Below, piece after piece: positions 1 through 4,202 of a DNA stretch of 5,989 nucleotides (position 1 is the first letter of the stretch; every line of letters starts with the position of its first letter). The stretch spans positions 1 through 5,989 of the forward strand of contig JAKPSO010000167.1 of assembly GCA_029571495.1 (NCBI GenBank). Reading direction: 5' to 3'. The translations under genes were made by a program, and so were the position numbers. Source of the stretch: Pseudomonadota bacterium. Its GTDB lineage: Bacteria; Pseudomonadota; Gammaproteobacteria; Burkholderiales; Casimicrobiaceae. The notes under the pieces are model-generated. The model worked only from the letters and a program-made list of their open reading frames with translations. It made no database searches and was not told the DNA's origin.

Positions 1-1063
1 GTTTGCCTCCGCGTCACCTAGCCACACGGATCGACTGCTGAAGGAGGGCAAGCTACGCTCGTCGAATGTGTTCGCGAGCAACGCGATGTGCGTGATCGCG
101 CGCCCCGGCGTGAAAGTCACGACGGAAACGGTCATCGACACACTGCTGTCGCCGGACATCATATTAGGTGTCTCAACTCCCGGTGCCGATCCTGCAGGCG
201 ATTACACATGGGAAATGTTCAAGAAGATCGATGCCGAGCGACCTGGCGCGTTTGCGTTGCTCGACAAGAAGGCGCAGAAACTTACAGGCGCGGAAGTGAA
301 CCAAGCCGACACTGTCGCGCCGTACGCCAAGTTGCTGACCGACAAGCGCGCGGACGTATTCGTGACGTATTGCACCAATGCCGCGACCGCGCAAAAGATC
401 AACGCCGGCATCACAATCGCGAAGGTACCCGCGTCCGTCGACGTGCCGAGCGCATACGCAATCGGTTTGACGACGGCCGCCACGGAGTCGGCGCGCGAAT
501 TCGTGCGTTACGTGCTCTCCCAGCGTGCACAAAAAGTGATGGCGCAATTCGGCTTCTCGGCGCCGACCGCGAAGTGTGAAGGGCTCACGTCTCCGTTTGC
601 GGAAGCCTATGCCGCTTGGACTGCGGCGCCAACGGCGGTAACGGCGTCCGCCGGCGCCAAGGGCGAAGTTGCGCCTGAAATTAGCTTGGCAAAGCGATTA
701 CAACTGACGCTCAAAGCACAAGCGACGCTCGGCTTCGGTCGCCCCCCAAAGGGCAAGGCGCCGATGTTCGGTGGCGCGACGGCATTTGTCGCGCAGGCGA
801 GTGGACGCATCGAAGTGTTTGTCGATCGTCGAGCGTGGGTTGATGTCGTTCGCGTGAAAGACCAAGTCGCCATGGGGCCGCAACGCTCTGATCGCTGGCT
901 GGGTTGCGCGGGTGTAGGCAAGAACATGGGCTTTGATGTCGTCGCAGGCGAGCGCTACGAGTTGCGACTCTCGGAAATTGACGCTCCTGAGGCCACCGCG
1001 CTCGTGATGCCACTCGCGGCAACGCCCGCTGCGGCATCCACTACGCTGCCCCCAACCAAGTGA
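1..1063 (+). CDS. ModA-like molybdate/oxyanion-binding protein with C-terminal extension (5' partial)
   Basis: The frame is open from the left edge (first full codon at base 2), giving 353 visible residues. The protein begins inside a periplasmic binding domain at FASASPSHTDRLLKEGKL, where ModA proteins read DVFAS..., so the signal peptide and first ligand-binding segment lie outside the window. Visible residues 1-206 have ModA-type hallmarks: STPGADPAGDYTWEMF, ADVFVTYCTNA (its Tyr at 368-370 sits where ModA has a ligand-contacting Tyr) and the closing REFVRYVLSQRAQKVMAQFGFSAP. After an Ala/Gly/Thr-rich linker (about 207-217) comes a further ~137 residues, probably beta-rich, that ordinary ModA of about 250 residues lacks. 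The stop overlaps the tupB start by 4 nt (GTGA), so it is likely co-translated with the importer. An internal GTG at 68 could be mistaken for a start but lies inside the conserved domain. Molybdate versus tungstate preference cannot be decided. Confidence 0.85.
   Translation, partial: FASASPSHTDRLLKEGKLRSSNVFASNAMCVIARPGVKVTTETVIDTLLSPDIILGVSTPGADPAGDYTWEMFKKIDAERPGAFALLDKKAQKLTGAEVNQADTVAPYAKLLTDKRADVFVTYCTNAATAQKINAGITIAKVPASVDVPSAYAIGLTTAATESAREFVRYVLSQRAQKVMAQFGFSAPTAKCEGLTSPFAEAYAAWTAAPTAVTASAGAKGEVAPEISLAKRLQLTLKAQATLGFGRPPKGKAPMFGGATAFVAQASGRIEVFVDRRAWVDVVRVKDQVAMGPQRSDRWLGCAGVGKNMGFDVVAGERYELRLSEIDAPEATALVMPLAATPAAASTTLPPTK
625..658 (+). repeat. GC-rich inverted repeat at the domain boundary of the ModA-like gene
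   Basis: GGCGCC at 625-630 can pair with GGCGCC at 653-658, and GGCGG at 634-638 with CCGCC at 648-652. This gives an 11-bp stem with a 3-nt bulge (631-633) and a 9-nt loop. It falls exactly in the linker codons between the binding domain and the C-terminal extension. No T run follows, so it is not a terminator. Confidence 0.5.
653..1060 (+). other. Extra C-terminal domain of the ModA-like protein
   Basis: This stretch encodes the last ~137 residues of the ModA-like protein, beyond the point where the binding fold ends (FGFSAP followed by AYAAWTAAP). The sequence alternates hydrophobic and polar residues as in a small beta sandwich: GATAFVAQASGRIEVFVD, then RAWVDVVRVKD, then GFDVVAGERYELRLS. 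It has a lone Cys in LGCAGVGKN (codon 905-907) and an Ala/Thr/Pro-rich tail. From memory it resembles small secreted beta-rich proteins that occur as stand-alone genes in other proteobacteria, but I cannot name a family with confidence. Its function is unknown; docking to a partner or the envelope is possible but unproven. Confidence 0.5.
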
Positions 1064-1764
1064 GTCTGATCGCCGATTCAGCCGCAGCTGCTGCGCAACT
1101 CTTGGTTGCAGGCGATTCGACGCTAGGCGAAATTACGCGACTCTCGCTTGCGGTGAGCGCGTCCGCAACGGCCATTGGAGCGGTCATCGGGTTACCGCTA
1201 GGCGCGTGGGTTGCGTTGACGAAGAGCCGCCTACGCTCACCGTTGATCGTGGTACTAAACGCCGCGCTAGGTTTGCCGCCGGTGGTCATCGGACTGGTCG
1301 TGTATTTGCTCCTTTCTCGCAGCGGGCCGCTTGGCGCGCTAGGTTGGTTGTTTACGCCCATGGGCATGGCGTTTGCGCAGGTGTTGCTCATTACGCCGAT
1401 CATCGCCGCGCTGGCGCGGCAAGCGATTGAGGACGCGCACGTCGGTTTGTGTGACTGGTTTTCGTCGATGGGCATGCACACGTGGGCGCGCATGCAAACG
1501 CTGCTTTACGAAGCGCGCTTTTCGCTCGTGGTCGTACTGCTCGCAGCGTTTGGTCGGGCGATTGCTGAAGTGGGGGCGGTCATGATCGTGGGCGGCAATA
1601 TCGCAGGCGCAACGCGCGTGATGACAACGACGATTGCGCTGGAAACCTCGAAGGGCGATCTTCCCTTAGCGCTAGCGCTAGGTGCGCTTCTCGTGACCAT
1701 TGTGCTCGTGGTCAACGCCGCGGCGCATGTACTCAAGAACAAATTCGAGGCGCGGAATGTTTGA
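1060..1764 (+). CDS. tupB: Tungstate ABC transporter permease TupB
   Basis: This 234-residue membrane protein is the transmembrane channel of an oxyanion importer. It shows about five or six hydrophobic segments (roughly residues 27-53, 62-86, 103-120, 153-178 and 201-222). TupB-type signatures are clear: LNAALGLPPVVIGLVVYLLL at 66-85, then SRSGPLGALGWLFTP (86-100), and AFGRAIAEVGAVMIVGGNI (163-181). The cytoplasmic loop around 131-152 (DWFSSMG...LLYEAR) occupies the place of the EAA loop that docks on the ATPase. The start is a GTG at 1060 overlapping the upstream stop (GTGA); no clear Shine-Dalgarno precedes it, so translation probably depends on ribosomes finishing the upstream gene. The 3' end overlaps tupC by 8 nt. 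ModB or sulfate permeases are alternatives, but length, motifs and the TupA gene nearby favour Tup. Confidence 0.93.
   Translation: MSLIADSAAAAAQLLVAGDSTLGEITRLSLAVSASATAIGAVIGLPLGAWVALTKSRLRSPLIVVLNAALGLPPVVIGLVVYLLLSRSGPLGALGWLFTPMGMAFAQVLLITPIIAALARQAIEDAHVGLCDWFSSMGMHTWARMQTLLYEARFSLVVVLLAAFGRAIAEVGAVMIVGGNIAGATRVMTTTIALETSKGDLPLALALGALLVTIVLVVNAAAHVLKNKFEARNV
1667..1680. repeat. 14-bp perfect palindrome inside tupB
   Basis: TAGCGCTAGCGCTA equals its own reverse complement. It lies in the codons of the last transmembrane helix of TupB and arises from alternating Leu (TTA/CTA) and Ala (GCG) codons. It is probably a by-product of codon choice. Confidence 0.4.
1747..1750 (+). promoter_or_regulatory. 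Ribosome binding site of tupC
   Basis: GAGG lies 6 nt before the ATG at 1757, inside the 3' end of tupB. It supports this ATG over the upstream in-frame alternative start at 1700, which would add 19 residues not expected for an ABC ATPase. Confidence 0.65.
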
Positions 1765-2458
1765 TCGCGCGTCGCCGATCGTTTCGTTGAAAAACGTCTC
1801 GCTACACATCGGCGGCAAACCGCTTCTGATGGACGTATCGATGACCGTTCGGCCTGGCGAAAGCGTCGTTGTGCTCGGCGCCAATGGCGCCGGCAAATCA
1901 ACGCTCCTGAAACTGCTGAGTGGCATTTACATCCCCACCCACGGCACGCTAAGTGTTGCCCCCGTTCACGAGCAAGCCTTCATCTTCCAACACCCGCCCG
2001 TTCTTCGTCGCAGCGCGCTTGATAACGTTCGCTTCGTTTTGCGGAATCACGATCTCGTTGAGCGTGACACGACGGCGCGAGCGCTGGCAGCGCTCGAAAT
2101 CACGGGGCTTGCACACGCCGGGCAGCAGCAAGCAACGACGCTCTCCGGTGGCGAGCAGCAGCGACTGGCGCTCGCGCGCGCTTGGGCGACGAGTCCGCGG
2201 TTGTTGCTCGCAGACGAACCGACGGCAAATCTGTCGCCGCTCGCGACGCGCGAGATCGAGCGAACGATCGCAGCGATCCAGGCTACGGGCGCGACACTTA
2301 TCTTCACGACGCACAACCTCGCGCAGGCCAAGCGCGTCGCCCGCCGCATTGTTTTTCTCGACGCCGGTCGCATCGTAGAGGATTGTCCTGCCACCGACTT
2401 TTTTGCCGCGCCGCAGTCCGAAGCTGCGCGGCGTTACCTTGAAGGAGAAGTTTTATGA
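1757..2458 (+). CDS. tupC: Tungstate ABC transporter ATP-binding protein TupC
   Basis: This 233-residue ABC ATPase powers import by the TupB channel on the cytoplasmic face. Motifs in order: Walker A GANGAGKST (41-49), Q-loop FQHP with Gln78, signature LSGGEQQR (129-136), Walker B LLLADEP (149-155) with catalytic Glu154, and switch His186 in TTHN. The D-loop reads ANLSP, with Ser160 where an Asp is usual. There is no C-terminal regulatory (TOBE/Mop) domain like that of ModC, which agrees with the shorter TupC type. The start is ATG 1757, preceded by GAGG and overlapping the tupB stop by 8 nt. The stop overlaps the tupA start by 4 nt (ATGA). Apart from the D-loop it looks intact and active. 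Confidence 0.93.
   Translation: MFDRASPIVSLKNVSLHIGGKPLLMDVSMTVRPGESVVVLGANGAGKSTLLKLLSGIYIPTHGTLSVAPVHEQAFIFQHPPVLRRSALDNVRFVLRNHDLVERDTTARALAALEITGLAHAGQQQATTLSGGEQQRLALARAWATSPRLLLADEPTANLSPLATREIERTIAAIQATGATLIFTTHNLAQAKRVARRIVFLDAGRIVEDCPATDFFAAPQSEAARRYLEGEVL
2442..2447 (+). promoter_or_regulatory. Strong ribosome binding site of tupA
   Basis: AAGGAG lies 7 nt before the tupA ATG (2455), within the last codons of tupC. It is the best Shine-Dalgarno match in the transporter block and may raise output of the binding protein over the membrane parts, as binding-protein importers usually need. Confidence 0.75.
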
Positions 2459-3294
2459 ATCGTTCCACGCATCCTTTGCGCAGCTGTATGGGCGCAACTG
2501 CGCTCGCGTTTTTGGCGATGCACGGCGTTACTGCCTCGGCGCAGGACACTTCGATCACTGTGTCCTCCACGACGTCAACCGAACAATCTGGACTCTTCGG
2601 CCACTTGCTGCCGCAGTTTCTAAAGGCAACGGGCATTCAAGTGAAAGTCGTGGCGCTGGGGACTGGCCAGGCGCTAGACGTTGGCCGACGCGGCGACGCA
2701 GACGTGGTGTTCGTGCACGACCAGCCGGCAGAAGAAAAATTTGTTTCGGAGGGGGCGGGCGTTGAGCGTGTTGCGGTGATGTACAACGACTTCGTATTGG
2801 TCGGTCCCGCCGACGATCCGGCAAAAGCGCTCGGCAAAGACATCGTCGCTGGACTCAAAGCGGTCTACGCCGCGAAAGCAGCGTTTGTTTCGCGCGGCGA
2901 CAAGAGTGGCACACACGCGGCCGAACTGCGCTATTGGAAGCAAGCAGGGCTGGATCCCGCTGGCGAAAAGCAGTCCTGGTACCGCGACACGGGGTCGGGT
3001 ATGGGGCCCGCGCTCAATACTGCGGCGGCGATGAATGCGTACTTGCTCGCGGACCGCGGCACGTGGCTCGCATTCAAGAACCGTCAGAACCTTAAGATTC
3101 TGGTTGAAGGCGACGCCAAGCTCTTCAACCAGTACGGCGTCATTCTCGTGAATCCGAAGAAATACCCGCACGTCAAAGCTGCAGCGGGCCAGAAGTTCAT
3201 CGACTGGCTCGTGAGCGCAGATGGGCAGGGCGTGATCGCCGCGTACAAAATCGGTGGCGAACAATTGTTCTTCCCGAACGCGACGAAGAAATAA
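2455..3294 (+). CDS. tupA: Periplasmic tungstate-binding protein TupA
   Basis: This 279-residue secreted receptor should bind tungstate in the periplasm and deliver it to TupBC. A Sec signal peptide is visible: a basic N-region with Arg3 and Arg9, a hydrophobic core around 13-25 and an Ala-Ser-Ala cleavage site, probably after residue 29. Family signatures follow: SSTTSTEQSGLFGHLLPQF (37-55), the equivalent of the TupA TTTS motif, then DVVFVHD (83-89), SRGDKSGTH (146-154), whose Arg is a likely oxyanion ligand, and NTAAAMNAYLLADRGTW (188-204). Length is normal for TupA. The ATG overlaps the tupC stop by 4 nt and has the strong site AAGGAG. Lying last in the operon is unusual, since tup clusters are commonly tupABC. 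Specificity for tungstate over molybdate is inferred from family membership. Confidence 0.94.
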   Translation: MNRSTHPLRSCMGATALAFLAMHGVTASAQDTSITVSSTTSTEQSGLFGHLLPQFLKATGIQVKVVALGTGQALDVGRRGDADVVFVHDQPAEEKFVSEGAGVERVAVMYNDFVLVGPADDPAKALGKDIVAGLKAVYAAKAAFVSRGDKSGTHAAELRYWKQAGLDPAGEKQSWYRDTGSGMGPALNTAAAMNAYLLADRGTWLAFKNRQNLKILVEGDAKLFNQYGVILVNPKKYPHVKAAAGQKFIDWLVSADGQGVIAAYKIGGEQLFFPNATKK

Positions 3295-3452
3295 GTGTGT
3301 CATTCGGCTGGGCTTTGTCCCCGCTGACCTGCTACGGAAAGTAGCGCTAAGCGATACTCCCTCCGAACCGTTACGCAATCCTGCAATCCCCGTGAACAAT
3401 CCCTCCATCAACAGCGCCGTTGCATGCGCTTTGCAGGAAATGGAGGATTTTC
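3295..3452 (+). other. Intergenic region between the tungstate and lipid operons
   Basis: This 158-bp gap is the only true non-coding stretch. It contains an imperfect hairpin (3306-3325, GGG/CCC core with a flanking GC pair and one mismatch) and a perfect 5-bp hairpin, GCTAC-GGAAA-GTAGC (3331-3345). Neither is followed by a T run, so no intrinsic terminator is called. GCAATCC occurs twice, 1 bp apart (3375-3381 and 3383-3389), and CAATCC recurs at 3398-3403. A weak -10-like GATACT (3353-3358) has no matching -35 at normal spacing. A promoter for the downstream pair may lie here but cannot be assigned. Confidence 0.4.
3442..3446 (+). promoter_or_regulatory. Ribosome binding site of the hydroxylase gene
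   Basis: GGAGG ends 6 nt before the ATG at 3453. This picks that ATG as the start and rejects the in-frame TTG at 3420, which would place the site inside the coding sequence. Confidence 0.75.
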
Positions 3453-4202
3453 ATGTTTGCAACGTCTATCGTCGTCGGGGCCGCATCTGCAACGTTGGAA
3501 CGACTGAAACCGGGCACGCGTCTGCCTGATGTGCCCGGTTGGGCGAAGCGTGCGTGGTGGTTCGTTGTCGTTGAAGCGACCATTGTCGTTGCGATGTTCG
3601 TGGCCTGGATCGCATGGGTTGACATTGAACCATTGCTCGACTTGACTGAAACGAGCGTAGCTTTGCAAGTCGCGATCAACTGGCTGCTGAGCACGTTGGT
3701 CTTCTACTGGTGGCACCGCGTGCGGCACAGCAACGATGCGCTGTGGCGATGGACACATCAGCTCCACCACAGCCCGCGTCGCATCGAGACGCTCACGGCG
3801 TTCTACAAACATCCGTTCGAGGTCGCTGCGGATGCGCTTCTGAACCTTACGTTAAGTTTTGTGGTGCTAGGTGTTTCGACTGAGGCGTTCTTGCTACATG
3901 TGAGCTGCGTTGCGTGTAGTCAGTTTTTCGTGCACATGAATGTGGCGACGCCGCGCTGGCTCGGTTACTTTCTCTCGCGTCCCGAAATGCACCGCATTCA
4001 TCACGAGGCGGGCGTTCACAAAAACAACTACGCCGACCTTCCGCTGTGGGACATGCTCTTCGGAACTTACGAAAACCCACACGCTCGACCCGTCGAGTGC
4101 GGATTCAGCGCGGACAATGAAGCGCGTGTGCTTGATATGCTCCTACTTCGCGATACCCACGCTACAACAATACACGCCACACAAGAGGATCATCATGTCT
4201 GA
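3453..4202 (+). CDS. Fatty acid hydroxylase / sterol desaturase family membrane protein
   Basis: This 249-residue integral membrane protein carries the histidine boxes of the diiron fatty acid hydroxylase superfamily: HRVRH (His88, His92), HQLHH (His102, 105, 106) and HRIHH (His180, 183, 184). Further candidate ligands are His120 in YKHP, His161 and His189. Hydrophobic segments at about 34-55, 71-87 and 126-163 hold the active site at the cytoplasmic face. The ending NNYADLPLWDMLFGTYENP is typical of the family. Such enzymes use O2 and reducing power to hydroxylate or desaturate a lipid chain; the substrate cannot be read here. ATG 3453 is chosen because of the GGAGG site. The gene overlaps the next start by 8 nt, so it probably acts with that MFS-acyltransferase. 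Its last 15 residues hold four His, two of them encoded across the next gene's start region. Confidence 0.88.
   Translation: MFATSIVVGAASATLERLKPGTRLPDVPGWAKRAWWFVVVEATIVVAMFVAWIAWVDIEPLLDLTETSVALQVAINWLLSTLVFYWWHRVRHSNDALWRWTHQLHHSPRRIETLTAFYKHPFEVAADALLNLTLSFVVLGVSTEAFLLHVSCVACSQFFVHMNVATPRWLGYFLSRPEMHRIHHEAGVHKNNYADLPLWDMLFGTYENPHARPVECGFSADNEARVLDMLLLRDTHATTIHATQEDHHV
4185..4189 (+). promoter_or_regulatory. Ribosome binding site of the MFS-acyltransferase gene
   Basis: GAGGA lies 5 nt before ATG 4195, within the final codons of the hydroxylase. It supports translational coupling across the 8-nt overlap and fixes the start. Confidence 0.65.

Noticed and set aside
68..70. GTG at 68 as the start of a complete 331-residue gene
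   Set aside because: The frame is open to the left edge and the upstream codons (FASASPSHTDRLL...) match the interior of a ModA-type domain, so this is an internal codon of a truncated gene.
1700..1756. Earlier start for tupC at 1700
   Set aside because: It would extend 57 nt further into tupB, add an Arg/Ser-rich leader not expected for an ABC ATPase, and ignore the GAGG site before ATG 1757.
3306..3345. Intrinsic terminator after tupA
   Set aside because: The stems are short and neither is followed by a run of T residues.
3324..3358. Sigma-70 promoter for the lipid pair
   Set aside because: CTGACC and GATACT each match the consensus at four of six positions, but the 23-bp spacing between them is too long and no better pair was found.
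2674..3411. Long minus-strand frame (245 codons) opposite tupA
   Set aside because: It mirrors the third-position bias of the well-supported tupA gene and its translation resembles no family; it is an antisense shadow.
3420..3452. TTG start at 3420 for the hydroxylase
   Set aside because: The GGAGG at 3442-3446 is correctly spaced for ATG 3453, and the extra 11 residues do not resemble a membrane protein start.
3254..3529. 91-codon plus-strand frame spanning the intergenic gap
   Set aside because: It overlaps the end of tupA and the start of the hydroxylase in another frame, shows no recognisable protein pattern and has no convincing ribosome binding site.
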